The notes beneath the pieces were generated by a model that saw only the letters and a list, made by a program, of their open reading frames with translations, was not told where the DNA came from and made no database searches. Source: Propionibacteriaceae bacterium AM104-82 (GTDB taxonomy: Bacteria > Actinomycetota > Actinomycetes > Propionibacteriales > Propionibacteriaceae). Taken from it: a stretch of DNA of 64,000 bases. The translations under genes were made by a program, and so were the position numbers. This document shows positions 1 to 8,312 of this stretch, in pieces. Numbering within the stretch: the first letter of the stretch is position 1; every line of letters begins with the position of its first letter. The stretch covers positions 62,001 to 126,000 of the forward strand of contig JAQDQK010000002.1 of NCBI GenBank assembly GCA_027658995.1. The letters run 5' to 3'.

Positions 1-12
1 TCCGGGGCGCGC

Positions 13-38
13 CCGACCGGCTCAGCTCAGCCGGTCGG
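13..38 (-). terminator. Terminator-like hairpin after purQ
   Basis: A perfect 10-bp inverted repeat (CCGACCGGCT / AGCCGGTCGG) with a 6-nt loop lies just downstream of the purQ stop. There is no T-tract, as is common for GC-rich actinobacterial terminators. Confidence 0.6.
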
Positions 39-46
39 CCCAGGGC

Positions 47-721
47 TCAGACGCGCGAGGACAGGAACTGGAGCACCGACTGGAAGAACCGCAGCCCGTC
101 GACGGTCGGCGAGGTCAACTCCTCGACGTTGTGCTCCGGGTGCGGCATCAGGCCCACGACGTTGCCACGCTCGTTGGTGATGCCCGCGATGTCGTTGGCG
201 GAGCCGTTGGGGTTGTCGAGGTAGCGGAACACGATCTGGTCATTGTCCTCGAGGCGCTTGAGCGTCTCGGGCGAGGCCTGGTAGTTGCCCTCGCCGTTCT
301 TCAGGGTGATGGTGATCTCGTCGCCCTTCTCGAAGGCGCACGTCCAGATGGTGTCGACGGTCTCGACCCGGAGTCGCTCGTCGCGGCAGATGAACTGCTG
401 GCCGGCGTTGCGGATCATGGCGCCCTCGAGCAGGTGCGCCTCGCAGAGCACCTGGAACCCGTTGCAGATGCCGAGCACCGGCATGCCCTTGTTCGCGGCG
501 TCGATCACGGTCGACATCACGGGGCTGAAGCGGGCGATGGCACCGCAGCGCAGGTAGTCGCCGTAGGAGAAGCCGCCGGGCAGGATGATCGCGTCGACGC
601 CGTCGACCGAGTCGGAGCCGTGCCACAGCGGCACGGGCTCGGCGCCCGCGATCCGCACGGCGCGCAGCGCGTCCTGGTCGTCGAGCGACCCGGGGAACGT
701 GACGACGCCGATGCGCGGCAT
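47..721 (-). CDS. purQ: Phosphoribosylformylglycinamidine synthase subunit PurQ
   Basis: Glutamine amidotransferase subunit of FGAM synthase, which works with PurS and PurL in de novo purine synthesis in the cytoplasm. The 224-residue length is usual for the family. The N-terminal '[14 protein letters not shown]' stretch, the nucleophile elbow 'VLGICNGFQ' (catalytic Cys) and the C-terminal 'PHPEHNVEE' His/Glu pair are all visible, so the class I GATase triad is intact. The ATG overlaps the purS stop in an ATGA junction, which indicates translational coupling. A hairpin directly follows the stop, so the transcript probably ends here and purL is elsewhere or beyond the window edge. Confidence 0.97.
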   Translation of the reverse strand: MPRIGVVTFPGSLDDQDALRAVRIAGAEPVPLWHGSDSVDGVDAIILPGGFSYGDYLRCGAIARFSPVMSTVIDAANKGMPVLGICNGFQVLCEAHLLEGAMIRNAGQQFICRDERLRVETVDTIWTCAFEKGDEITITLKNGEGNYQASPETLKRLEDNDQIVFRYLDNPNGSANDIAGITNERGNVVGLMPHPEHNVEELTSPTVDGLRFFQSVLQFLSSRV

Positions 722-960
722 CAGTTCGTCACCACGTCGTAGGACTCGATGACCGTGTTGGCGAACAGCGTCTCGGCGGCCTGCTCGATCTGGGCGAGGA
801 CCTCAGGTGTGACCTCGCCGTCGACCTCGACCTCGAAGCGCTTGCCCTGGCGCACGGAGAGGCCCTGGAAACCGAGCCGCTGAAGGGCGCCGGTGACGGC
901 CTTTCCCTGCGGATCGAGGATCTCGGGCTTTGGCATGACGTTGACAACGACGCGTGGCAT
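721..960 (-). CDS. purS: Phosphoribosylformylglycinamidine synthase subunit PurS
   Basis: Small 79-residue bridging subunit of the three-protein FGAM synthase; it holds PurL and PurQ together and helps ammonia channelling. The family pattern '[18 protein letters not shown]' at the N-terminus and 'ESYDVV' at the C-terminus are clear. It is first in a two-gene unit with purQ. The start has no Shine-Dalgarno sequence; a TAGAGT -10 box ends 6 nt upstream of the ATG, so the mRNA is probably leaderless. Confidence 0.96.
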   Translation of the reverse strand: MPRVVVNVMPKPEILDPQGKAVTGALQRLGFQGLSVRQGKRFEVEVDGEVTPEVLAQIEQAAETLFANTVIESYDVVTN

Positions 961-966
961 GGCCTC

Positions 967-972
967 ACTCTA
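967..972 (-). promoter_or_regulatory. -10 box (TAGAGT) of purSQ, leaderless
   Basis: TAGAGT on the minus strand lies 6 nt before the purS ATG, placing the transcription start at or next to the start codon. Confidence 0.5.
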
Positions 973-1059
973 TCGGCGCCGCCCCCGGATGGCACTCTCC
1001 GCGGCGTGGGCGGACAGGATCGACCGGCGGGGTCGGCATCTCGGGCCCTGGCAACCAGG

Positions 1060-1065
1060 TAGCCT
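1060..1065 (+). promoter_or_regulatory. -10 box (TAGCCT) of aminotransferase, leaderless
   Basis: TAGCCT ends 6 nt before the ATG at 1072, and no ribosome binding site is present. Confidence 0.45.
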
Positions 1066-1071
1066 CGGTCC

Positions 1072-2238
1072 ATGCCGTCCATGCGATCCGGGGTGCCTCC
1101 CTTCGAGGTGATGACGGTGCTGGACAGGGTCGCCCGGTTGCGCGCGTCGGGTCGCGACGTGATCTCGCTGTGTGCCGGCGAACCGGCAGGCGGCGCGCCG
1201 TCTGCGGTCGACCGTGCCGCCGCCTCGCTGCACGCGGCAGGTACCCCTTTCGGATACACCCCCGCGCTCGGCATCACGCCGCTGCGGGAGGCGCTGGCCG
1301 ATCACTACCGGCGCTGGTACGGCCTCGACATCGACCCCGGCCGGTTCGCCATCACGACCGGCTCCTCTGGCGGCTTCCTGCTTGCCTTCCTCGCGGCCTT
1401 CGACCACGGAGACGCCGTCGCGCTCGCCCGGCCCGGGTACCCCGCGTACCGCAACATCCTCACCTCGCTCGGCTGCCGGGTCGTCGACCTCGACTGCGGG
1501 CCGGAGGTGCGCTTCCAGCCGACCGTGGAGCAGGTGGCAGCCGAGCATGCCCGCTCCCCGCTGCGCGGCCTGATCATCGCTTCCCCCGCCAACCCGACGG
1601 GCACCATGGTGACGCGCGCCGAGTTGGCCGCGCTTGCCGCCTGGTGCGCGGAGCACGACGTGCTGCTCGTCAGCGACGAGATCTACCACGGCGTCACCTA
1701 CACCGGCTCCAAGGGCGTCTCGGCGCTCGAGTTCGGCGACGACGCGCTGGCGGTGTCCTCGTTCAGCAAGTACTGGGGCATGACGGGATGGCGGCTGGGA
1801 TGGCTCGTGCTGCCGCCCGGCCTGGTCGACGCCGTCGACGCGCTGGCGGGCAACCTGGCGCTGTGCCCGCCCGCGCCTGCGCAGCACGCGGCGCTCGAGG
1901 CATTCACGGAGGCCAGTTACGCCGAGTGCGACGCGGCCCTCGACGGCTTCGCGCAGGCCCGCGCGCTGCTGCTTGGCGCGCACGACAGGCTGGGCTGGGG
2001 CGTCGCCGCCCCGGCCGACGGCGCCTTCTACTACTACGCGGACCTCGGGCCCCAACTCGACAGGTACCCGGACTCGACGGCGTACGCGGCGGCCCTGCTG
2101 GACGCCACGAGCGTCGCGCTCACCCCCGGCACCGACTTCGACGCGGCCAACGGCCACCGCACGGTGCGGATCAGCTTCGCCGCGGGCCCGGAGGCCATCG
2201 CCGAGGCCATCGAGCGGATCGTCGAGTTTCAGCGCTGA
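1072..2238 (+). CDS. PLP-dependent aminotransferase, class I/II
   Basis: Fold-type I aminotransferase of 388 residues. The cofactor-binding features are present: 'SPANPTGTM', 'DEIYHGVTY' and the Schiff-base lysine in 'SFSKYWGMTGWRLGW' with the following phosphate-binding Arg. The substrate cannot be read from sequence; the AspC/PatA-like branch (aromatic, aspartate or alanine aminotransferases) is the best fit. It is transcribed alone, divergently from purSQ across about 110 bp, and converges with the aag/pabC pair. The ATG is chosen because the product then begins normally for the family and sits right behind a TAGCCT -10 box. Confidence 0.9.
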   Translation: MPSMRSGVPPFEVMTVLDRVARLRASGRDVISLCAGEPAGGAPSAVDRAAASLHAAGTPFGYTPALGITPLREALADHYRRWYGLDIDPGRFAITTGSSGGFLLAFLAAFDHGDAVALARPGYPAYRNILTSLGCRVVDLDCGPEVRFQPTVEQVAAEHARSPLRGLIIASPANPTGTMVTRAELAALAAWCAEHDVLLVSDEIYHGVTYTGSKGVSALEFGDDALAVSSFSKYWGMTGWRLGWLVLPPGLVDAVDALAGNLALCPPAPAQHAALEAFTEASYAECDAALDGFAQARALLLGAHDRLGWGVAAPADGAFYYYADLGPQLDRYPDSTAYAAALLDATSVALTPGTDFDAANGHRTVRISFAAGPEAIAEAIERIVEFQR

Positions 2239-2251
2239 GGCGCCGGGTGCG

Positions 2252-2872
2252 CTAGCGCGAGACGCTCGGATCGCCCTGGATCCAGAACCGCAGGGGGAAG
2301 TCGGTCGCCTTGCCGAGCCCGATCCGGGGGCCGGAGGCGATCGTGGGTTCCGGGCCCAGACGCGGCGTCAGGGCGATCCCGGTGCTGCCGTCCAGCGGGG
2401 CCCCGACGTCGGCGAGCGTGATGCCGAGCGCGACGGTCAGCCGGGCGGGCCCGGCCGCGAGGTCGTGGTCGCTGCGGGTGCGGCCCTTGGCCGAGCGCCT
2501 GGCGCGCGCCACCTCGACCCCCTCGACGATCTCCCCGGCGCGGATCAGCACCCCGGTCGGGGTCCCGTCGACCGCGACGACCACGTTGAAGCAGGTGTGC
2601 AGCCCCATGTGACGGTAGACGTAGGCGTGCAGGGGCGGGCCGAACATCGCGGCGTTGCGGGCCGACGGGCCGCGGTAGGCGTGCGACCCGGGGTCGAACC
2701 CGCCGCCGTACGCCTCGACCTCCGTGATCCGGGCCGTGACGCGCCCGTCGTCGCGCTCGACGCTCAGCCGGGCGCCGAGCAACCCCCGTGCGCGTGCCGC
2801 GACCTTGTCGAGCAGGCTGCGCGCCTCCTCCGGCAGGTCGCCGTAGGCGATGTCGGAGGGGACAAGGCTCAT
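2252..2872 (-). CDS. 3-methyladenine DNA glycosylase (AAG/MPG family)
   Basis: Base-excision repair glycosylase that removes alkylated purines such as 3-methyladenine and hypoxanthine. The 206-residue length is typical of the bacterial AAG family. The catalytic glutamate is in 'ITEVEAYGG', and the DNA-intercalating/active-site block 'SHAYRGPSARNAAMFGPP' and 'YVYRHMGLHTCFNVV' are well conserved. The start overlaps the end of the upstream pabC-like gene by 4 nt (ATGA), so the two are co-translated although their functions are unrelated. Confidence 0.93.
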   Translation of the reverse strand: MSLVPSDIAYGDLPEEARSLLDKVAARARGLLGARLSVERDDGRVTARITEVEAYGGGFDPGSHAYRGPSARNAAMFGPPLHAYVYRHMGLHTCFNVVVAVDGTPTGVLIRAGEIVEGVEVARARRSAKGRTRSDHDLAAGPARLTVALGITLADVGAPLDGSTGIALTPRLGPEPTIASGPRIGLGKATDFPLRFWIQGDPSVSR

Positions 2873-3717
2873 GCGCCGGGCACGTCCAGGAGCCTGACGA
2901 GGTCGGCATCGAGCGGCGAGGCGGGCAGCGGTTCGCCGTCGACGTGCGTGATGCGGGCGAGGATGCGTCCGCTGGAGAGCAGCCAGGCCCCGCGGCAGCG
3001 GGCGAAGTCGTCGGCGTGCAGCGGCGCGAACCGCATGGTGAGGCCCGCCGACTCTGCGGCGGTGGCCAGGTCGTCGATGGTGATGGAGCGCAGGATGCCG
3101 TCCAGCGGCGGCGTGACGAGTTCGCCCTCCAGGTCGAGCACCACGGAGGAGGTCGGGCCCTCGAGCAGAGCGCGCTCCGGGGTGGTGAACACGACGTCGT
3201 CGGCGCCGTTGGCGACCGCGTAGCGCTTGGCGGCCATGTTGATGCCGTAGGACAGCGACTTGGCCCCTGGCAGCAGCCAGGGCAGGTCGGCGATCTGGGT
3301 GCCGTCGAAGCCACGGTCAAGCAGCAGCACCCGAACGCCCTCGGTGCGCTGCCTGCGCGAGGCGGCGTCGAGCGGGGCGGCCATCACCCAGCCGTTGGGC
3401 TCCTCGATGCCCTCGGCCCCGCGGGTGTGGATCATCCGCAGCACGGCCTCGGGAGAGGCGGACCAGTCCCAGGCCGCGAGGACGGCGTCGACCGCGCGGA
3501 CGAAGCCTGCCCGGTCGGGCTCGGGCAGGTGCAGCAGGCCGGCGGAGACGCCGAGGCGGTCCAGGTGCGCCTCGAGGTCGCGGGCCTCGCCGTCGACCGC
3601 GAGCAGGGCGTCGAAGACACCGTCACCGCGGACGACGCCCTGGTCGTCCGCCCTGACGATGGGCTGAGCCGGGTCAATGAGGGTTCCGTCGAGCAGCGCG
3701 ACCATCGTGATTGCCAT
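2869..3717 (-). CDS. pabC: Aminodeoxychorismate lyase-like class IV PLP enzyme
   Basis: Fold-type IV PLP enzyme of 282 residues. The Schiff-base lysine lies in 'PGAKSLSYGINMAAKRYA', followed by 'DDVVFTTPERALLEGPTSSV', the class IV signature. The most likely role is 4-amino-4-deoxychorismate lyase (PabC), giving p-aminobenzoate for folate. Branched-chain or D-amino-acid aminotransferase activity is possible because these families intermix and no pabAB lies nearby. It heads a two-gene unit with the AAG glycosylase. The ATG is preceded by a leaderless-type TAGAGT box 6 nt upstream. Confidence 0.8.
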   Translation of the reverse strand: MAITMVALLDGTLIDPAQPIVRADDQGVVRGDGVFDALLAVDGEARDLEAHLDRLGVSAGLLHLPEPDRAGFVRAVDAVLAAWDWSASPEAVLRMIHTRGAEGIEEPNGWVMAAPLDAASRRQRTEGVRVLLLDRGFDGTQIADLPWLLPGAKSLSYGINMAAKRYAVANGADDVVFTTPERALLEGPTSSVVLDLEGELVTPPLDGILRSITIDDLATAAESAGLTMRFAPLHADDFARCRGAWLLSSGRILARITHVDGEPLPASPLDADLVRLLDVPGA

Positions 3718-3723
3718 GGCCCG

Positions 3724-3729
3724 ACTCTA
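3724..3729 (-). promoter_or_regulatory. -10 box (TAGAGT) of pabC-aag, leaderless
   Basis: TAGAGT on the minus strand ends 6 nt before the ATG at 3717. Confidence 0.45.
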
Positions 3730-3822
3730 GGCCAGCGGTGAAGGAAGAGGGTGCGCGGGGCGCGGAACGGTGACGGTACTGACCAGGCCGCACCGTAGTC
3801 TTGTGGCGCACGAGGAGGGCAT

Positions 3823-4773
3823 ATGAGCAATCAGAGTTGGAACGGCGGCCAGGGCGGATACCCGCAGGGCGGTCAAGGCGGTCAGGGTGGCTACGGCCAG
3901 GGCGGCGGATACCCGCAGGGCGGTCAAGGCGGCCAGGGCGGCTACCCCCAGGGCGGCCAGGGCGGCTACGGACAGGGCAGCCAGGGCGGCTACCCGCAAG
4001 GCGGCCAGGGCGGCTACGGACAGGGCAGCCAGGGTGGCTACCAGCAGGGCGGCTATCCCCAGAGTGGCCAGGGCTACCAGGGCTCTCAGCAGTCCTACGA
4101 CCAGACGCAGGCCTTCACGCAGAGCGGCGGAGGCCCTCAGGGGGGCGGCGGTGGCGGTTCCAAGCTGCCGCTGATCGTCGGTGGCGCGATCCTGCTGATC
4201 GGCATCATCGGCGTTGTCATCTTCTTCCTCACCCGAGGTGGCGACGGCGGGGCGGCCGAGCCGAAGCCCACGTCGACGCAGGCGCAGCCCCAGCCGACGG
4301 ACAAGCCCTCACCCAAGCCGACCGAGCCGGAACCGCAGCCCAGCGAGCCGGCACCCCAGCCCAGCGAGCCGGCACCCCAGCCCAGCGAGCCAGCGCCCCA
4401 GCCGAGCGAGCCGGGAACCGATCCGGGTGGACTGCCCGAGATCGCCCTCGACGACATCCCGGCCGAGGTCAACGGTTGGAAGGCCACCAGCCTCGCCGAC
4501 ATCTTCGTCGTCTACGAGAAGCAGGGCACCCCGGGGCAGATGAGCGTGATGGCCTTTGGTGACGACCTGGACGTCGAAACATGGTCGCTCGGCCTCGAGG
4601 ACAAGGTGGAATCCAGCGGCGGTCGCGTCGCGTGCGGCATCGGCTCCGACATGGCGACCTGCTTCGTCTCCACCAAGGAGTTCGGCGTCATCATGCTCAG
4701 CGGAACCGACAGTGCCATCAAGGTCCCCGATGTCGCGGCGGTCGCCGACGCCATCGCGGCCAAGATCGCCTGA
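3823..4773 (+). CDS. Membrane protein with Gly/Gln/Tyr-rich N-terminal repeats
   Basis: Function unknown; 316 residues. Residues 1-112 are a low-complexity Gly/Gln/Tyr/Pro region built of short units such as GGQGGYPQ and GGYGQGSQ. One transmembrane helix spans about 115-137 and ends in a positively charged residue. Residues 146-199 are Pro/Glu/Ser/Thr-rich with four tandem PAPQPSE-type units, typical of a wall-spanning linker. The folded part at 200-316 has two cysteines. The repeat side is expected in the cytoplasm and the C-terminal domain outside. Start supported by a GAGGAGGG ribosome binding site. A 15-bp terminator follows immediately. Confidence 0.85.
   Translation: MSNQSWNGGQGGYPQGGQGGQGGYGQGGGYPQGGQGGQGGYPQGGQGGYGQGSQGGYPQGGQGGYGQGSQGGYQQGGYPQSGQGYQGSQQSYDQTQAFTQSGGGPQGGGGGGSKLPLIVGGAILLIGIIGVVIFFLTRGGDGGAAEPKPTSTQAQPQPTDKPSPKPTEPEPQPSEPAPQPSEPAPQPSEPAPQPSEPGTDPGGLPEIALDDIPAEVNGWKATSLADIFVVYEKQGTPGQMSVMAFGDDLDVETWSLGLEDKVESSGGRVACGIGSDMATCFVSTKEFGVIMLSGTDSAIKVPDVAAVADAIAAKIA
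3844..4100 (+). repeat. In-frame Gly/Gln codon repeats
   Basis: Short imperfect tandem DNA repeats (units of roughly 9-48 bp, e.g. GGCTACGGACAGGGCAGC occurring twice) encode the N-terminal low-complexity region. Such repeats can change copy number by slippage or recombination. Confidence 0.75.
4330..4415 (+). repeat. 18-bp tandem repeat encoding PAPQPSE linker
   Basis: About four copies of an 18-bp unit (CAGCCCAGCGAGCCGGCA and variants) encode the Pro-rich extracellular linker of the same protein. Confidence 0.75.
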
Positions 4774-4788
4774 GCCAGGTCCACGGCT

Positions 4789-4822
4789 GCGGCCCCGGTC
4801 TCCGATGGGAGGCCGGGGCCGC
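4789..4822 (+). terminator. Strong hairpin terminator
   Basis: A 15-bp stem (4789-4803 with 4808-4822, one G-U pair) with a 4-nt loop lies 15 nt after the stop of the Gly/Gln-rich protein gene. A TAGCCT -10 candidate for the next gene begins right after it. Confidence 0.8.
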
Positions 4823-4877
4823 TAGCCTTGTGAGACCCCCGTCGCACCGCAGCGACACAGTCACGCAAGGAGACGCC

Positions 4878-5624
4878 ATGGCCAAGGTGCTGCTGGCAGG
4901 AGAGTCCTGGATCAGCGCCGTCGTCGACCACAAGGGTTACGACGCCTTCCCGCACACACAGGTGCACATCGGGTGCGCCCGACTGCTCGAGGCGCTTGCC
5001 GCGGAGGGCCACGAGGTGACGCACCTGCGCTCGCACGACGTGGCGGCCGACTTCCCGCTGACGCTGGAGGAACTGGTCGGCTACGACGTCGTCATCCTCT
5101 CCGACATCGGCGCCAACAGCCTGCTGCTTCCCCCGCAGGTCTTCGAGGAGGGCAAGAGGGCCCCCAACCGGCTGAAGCTGCTGCGCGAGTGGGTCGAGGC
5201 GGGCGGCGGCCTGATGATGGCGGGCGGCTACCTGAGCTTCCAGGGCTTCCAGGCGAAGGCCAACTACCACGACACCGCCGTCGAGGAGGTGCTGCCGGTG
5301 ACGATCCTCCCCTACGACGACCGCGTCGAGACGCCAGAGGGCGTGGAGGGTGTCGTGACCGACGCCGACCACCCGATCACCGCTGGCCTCGACGCCACCT
5401 GGCCCGCGATCCTCGGCTACCAGAAACTCACGCCCCGCGACGACGCGCGGGTGCTTGCCGAGGTGGAGGGCAGGCCGCTGCTCGCCGTGCGCGAGTACGG
5501 CAAGGGCCGCACGCTCGCCTACGCCTCGGACATCTCCCCGCACTGGGCCCCCGAGGAGTTCATGGCGTGGCCCGGCTACGCGCACCTCTTCGGCCGCTCG
5601 GTCGACTGGCTCGCTGGCGCCTGA
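4878..5624 (+). CDS. GATase1-like (DUF1355-type) protein
   Basis: A 248-residue cytoplasmic protein of the glutamine amidotransferase-like fold family once called DUF1355. Visible blocks are 'MAKVLLAGESWIS', 'GYDVVILSDIGANSLLLPP', the glycine-rich 'GGGLMMAGGYLSFQGF', 'ADHPITAGLD' and 'GKGRTLAYASDISPHWAP'. There is no classical nucleophile-elbow Cys with His/Glu triad, so amidotransferase activity is not expected. Relatives are found near sugar or nucleoside catabolism genes, and here a sugar-isomerase/transport cluster starts just beyond a shared bidirectional terminator. The start is set by AAGGAG 7 nt upstream of ATG. Confidence 0.8.
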   Translation: MAKVLLAGESWISAVVDHKGYDAFPHTQVHIGCARLLEALAAEGHEVTHLRSHDVAADFPLTLEELVGYDVVILSDIGANSLLLPPQVFEEGKRAPNRLKLLREWVEAGGGLMMAGGYLSFQGFQAKANYHDTAVEEVLPVTILPYDDRVETPEGVEGVVTDADHPITAGLDATWPAILGYQKLTPRDDARVLAEVEGRPLLAVREYGKGRTLAYASDISPHWAPEEFMAWPGYAHLFGRSVDWLAGA

Positions 5625-5636
5625 GAGGCGACGCGA

Positions 5637-5668
5637 AAGGGGCGGGTGGCGATTGCCACCCGCCCCTT
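5637..5668. terminator. Bidirectional terminator hairpin
   Basis: A perfect 14-bp stem (AAGGGGCGGGTGGC / GCCACCCGCCCCTT) with a GATT loop lies between two convergent genes. Confidence 0.85.
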
Positions 5669-5681
5669 CGTCGTGCGTGGA

Positions 5682-6245
5682 TCAGAACGCGAGCCGCGTC
5701 GGCTCGGGCCCCATCTCGACGGTGCCAGGATCGACCACCTCGAACCCGTTGGCCTTGTAGGCCTCGTAGTCGAAGTTCTCCGTCTCGTCGAAGCCGAGCT
5801 TGTGGTAGTCGTAGAACCCGTCCCAGTCCTCGTAGCCGTCGCCCAGGTTCGACTGCAGGAACGCGTCGGCCATGGCCTGCCCCAGTCGGGGCGCGATCCA
5901 GAAGCCGCCCATCGCGAGCACGTTGCAGCCGTTGGCGGCCGCGGCCCGCTTGGCGGCCTTGACGCTCTCCGCGACGGCCGCGTGCACGTGCGGCACCTTG
6001 CTCGCGGCGACGTGGATGCCCATGCCGGTGCCGCAGAACGCGAGGGCCTTCTCGAACTCGCCCTCCGCGATCTTCGAGCCGATCAGGAATCCGACCCGGT
6101 GGTACATCGGGGTGGTGTCGGGATCGGGCGTCAGATCGGTGACCTCCCAGCCGTTGTCGACCAGGTGCCGCTTGACGTACTCCTTCAGCGGGAAGCCCGC
6201 GAAGTCGGCCCCGACGACGACCTGCTTGTCCTTGGTGGTCTTCAT
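5682..6245 (-). CDS. RpiB/LacA/LacB family sugar-phosphate isomerase
   Basis: Aldose-ketose phosphate isomerase of 187 residues, longer than typical RpiB (about 150) because of a roughly 35-residue acidic C-terminal tail. The catalytic loop 'FCGTGMGIHVAASK' has the base Cys at residue 71. The N-terminal block reads 'GADFAGFPLK' with Asp14 kept, but the His that follows it in E. coli RpiB is Phe15 here, so the substrate is probably not plain ribose 5-phosphate. Last gene of the LacI-controlled ABC importer operon, so it presumably acts on the imported sugar or polyol after phosphorylation. No kinase is present in this cluster. Confidence 0.85.
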   Translation of the reverse strand: MKTTKDKQVVVGADFAGFPLKEYVKRHLVDNGWEVTDLTPDPDTTPMYHRVGFLIGSKIAEGEFEKALAFCGTGMGIHVAASKVPHVHAAVAESVKAAKRAAAANGCNVLAMGGFWIAPRLGQAMADAFLQSNLGDGYEDWDGFYDYHKLGFDETENFDYEAYKANGFEVVDPGTVEMGPEPTRLAF

Positions 6246-6250
6246 AGCTA

Positions 6251-7303
6251 TCAGTCCTTCTTCGTGAGCTTTCTCAGTGTCGCGGTGATGTTGGGGATGC
6301 TGATGGCGAGCAGCAGCGTCGCGCCCCAGATCAGCGGAAGGTAGAAGTTGCTGATCTGCGGGAACATGTTCAGCCCGGACTGCAGGATCTGCAGCACCGC
6401 GATCGCCAACACGACGCCGATCAGCTTGCCGCTGCCGCCGAGCGGGCTGACGCCGCCCAGGACGACGATCAGCACCGTCAGCAGCGTGTAGGTGCTGCCG
6501 TAGTCGGCCTTGGCCGAGTTGTAGTTGGCCATCATCACGAGGCCCGCGACGCCCGCGCACATGCCGGAGAGGGCGTAGGTGCGGATCAGCAGGCTGCCGG
6601 AGTTCAGGCCGCTGAACTTGGCGGCGGTGGCGTTCGAGCCGAGCATGTAGAGCTTCGACCCGAAGGACGTCCTGCTGAGGATGACGCCGATGATGACGGC
6701 GACGATCACGAAGATGATCAACTGCATGGGGATCTTCATCACCTTGCCGCCGAGCGTCTCGGAGAAGATCATCGGCAGGCCGCTGAGCGGCTTGCCCGCC
6801 GTCATCACGATGGCGATGCCGGTGAACAGTTCGAGGGTGCCGAGCGTCACGAGGATCGCCGGGATCTTCACCTTCGCCACGAGGAAGCCGTTGAAGGCTC
6901 CCGCGAGGGTGCCGAGCCCGATCGAGATCAGGATGCCGACGACCATGGCCGTGGCCTGCTGGCCGGGGGTGGCTCCTGCGGGCGCCATCGAGAGCATCAC
7001 GGTGGCAGAGGCGATCGCCGTCATGTTCGCGATGCCGACGGCCGACAGGTCGATGCCGCCGGTGATCATGGTGAGCATCACGCCGAGCGCCATCAGGCCG
7101 AACTCGGGGAAGGCGACGCCCATCGCCTGCCAGGTGGAGACCCGGACGAAGGCGCCGCCGCGGGTGATCATGAAGAACAGCAGCAGGGCCGCGAGGATCA
7201 CGACCAGCCGGATGATCTGCGGGTCGATGTCCTTGAGGAAGCCGAACCGGTTCTTGGTGGTGGTGGGAGTGCTGGTGGAGGTTGTCATGGGCTTTCCTTT
7301 CAC
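6251..7303 (-). CDS. Sugar ABC transporter permease (RbsC/LsrD type), second subunit
   Basis: Integral membrane permease of 350 residues of the BPD_transp_2 family, with about 8-10 hydrophobic helices. The family signature 'MLTMITGGIDLSAVGIANM' and 'GVSPLGGSGKLIGVVLAIAVLQILQSGL' are present. It pairs with the permease encoded upstream to form a heterodimeric channel. Four-base overlap with that gene (start at 7303, previous stop at 7300) shows translational coupling. The isomerase gene follows after only 5 nt. Confidence 0.92.
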   Translation of the reverse strand: MKGKPMTTSTSTPTTTKNRFGFLKDIDPQIIRLVVILAALLLFFMITRGGAFVRVSTWQAMGVAFPEFGLMALGVMLTMITGGIDLSAVGIANMTAIASATVMLSMAPAGATPGQQATAMVVGILISIGLGTLAGAFNGFLVAKVKIPAILVTLGTLELFTGIAIVMTAGKPLSGLPMIFSETLGGKVMKIPMQLIIFVIVAVIIGVILSRTSFGSKLYMLGSNATAAKFSGLNSGSLLIRTYALSGMCAGVAGLVMMANYNSAKADYGSTYTLLTVLIVVLGGVSPLGGSGKLIGVVLAIAVLQILQSGLNMFPQISNFYLPLIWGATLLLAISIPNITATLRKLTKKD

Positions 7304-8310
7304 TCCGCCACCAGGCGCTGGCGTCGGCGCCTACGGGTGATCTGGACCGCGGAGATGCCGGTACCCACGATGATCAGGATGCCGAGCGCGGCACGCTGCC
7401 AGAAGGTGGGGATACCGAGCAGGATCATGGAGTTCTGCACGATCACGATGAGCAGGGTGCCCAGCATCACGCCGGTCAGCGAGCCGGTGCCACCGGTGAT
7501 CGCCGCGCCGCCGAGCACGACCGCCGCGATGACGAGCATCTCGCTGCCGAGCAGGTTGGTCGGGTGCATCTGCCCCATCGAGGTGGTGCGGACGAAGCCG
7601 CCGATGGCGGCGATCACGCCGACCATCACGTACAGCCAGAACTTGATCCGGCGGACCTTGAAGCCCGCGCGGACCGCGGAGTTCTCGTCGCCGCCGAGGG
7701 CGAAGATGCCTCGTCCGAACATCGTGTACTTCATGACGAAGAACGCGATCGCCACGACCGCCACGAGCAGCAGGAACGACACCGGCATGGCCGAGGTGAG
7801 GCCCGACCTCGGGTTGGTCGCGGTGAACAGCGACGCCCTGCCGAAGGCCTCCATCGACGGGGGCAGTTGCGAGATCTGCACCGAGGACAGCGCGCCCTGC
7901 ATGATGCCGGAGAACACGTTGGCGGTGCCGAGCGTGATGATCAGGGTCGGGATCGCGATCCGGGAGGTGAACAGCCCGTTGAAGGCGCCGAGCACCGCCC
8001 CCAGCACCACGACAAGCAGGAACGGCACGATCCAGGGGCCCTGGAAGTCCTGGTCGACGAGAATCCTGGTCACCGCGTACACCGCGAGCGATGCGAGCGC
8101 CGGGAACGAGACGTCGATGCCTCCGGAGACGATCACCATGTAGGCGCCGACGCCGAACAGGCCGGGCACCACCATGGCGTTTGCCAGGTCGACGAGGTTG
8201 TTGGGGGTGAAGAACTGCCCGCTGCGGATCTGGATGATGACGCAGATCACGACGATCACCAGGAAGAGGTAGAACTCGTTGGAGCGCACCAGTTTGTTGA
8301 TCAGGGTCAT
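7300..8310 (-). CDS. Sugar ABC transporter permease (RbsC/LsrC type), first subunit
   Basis: BPD_transp_2 permease of 336 residues with multiple membrane spans. Signature 'YMVIVSGGIDVSFPALASLAVY' and 'LGGAAITGGTGSLTGVMLG' match the ribose/AI-2/rhamnose permease group. Begins 2 nt after the ATPase stop and overlaps the next permease by 4 nt. Confidence 0.92.
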   Translation of the reverse strand: MTLINKLVRSNEFYLFLVIVVICVIIQIRSGQFFTPNNLVDLANAMVVPGLFGVGAYMVIVSGGIDVSFPALASLAVYAVTRILVDQDFQGPWIVPFLLVVVLGAVLGAFNGLFTSRIAIPTLIITLGTANVFSGIMQGALSSVQISQLPPSMEAFGRASLFTATNPRSGLTSAMPVSFLLLVAVVAIAFFVMKYTMFGRGIFALGGDENSAVRAGFKVRRIKFWLYVMVGVIAAIGGFVRTTSMGQMHPTNLLGSEMLVIAAVVLGGAAITGGTGSLTGVMLGTLLIVIVQNSMILLGIPTFWQRAALGILIIVGTGISAVQITRRRRRQRLVAE

Positions 8311-8312
8311 TC

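Noticed and set aside
4878..5624. Active glutamine amidotransferase
   Set aside because: Lacks the Cys nucleophile elbow and the His/Glu pair of GATase class I.
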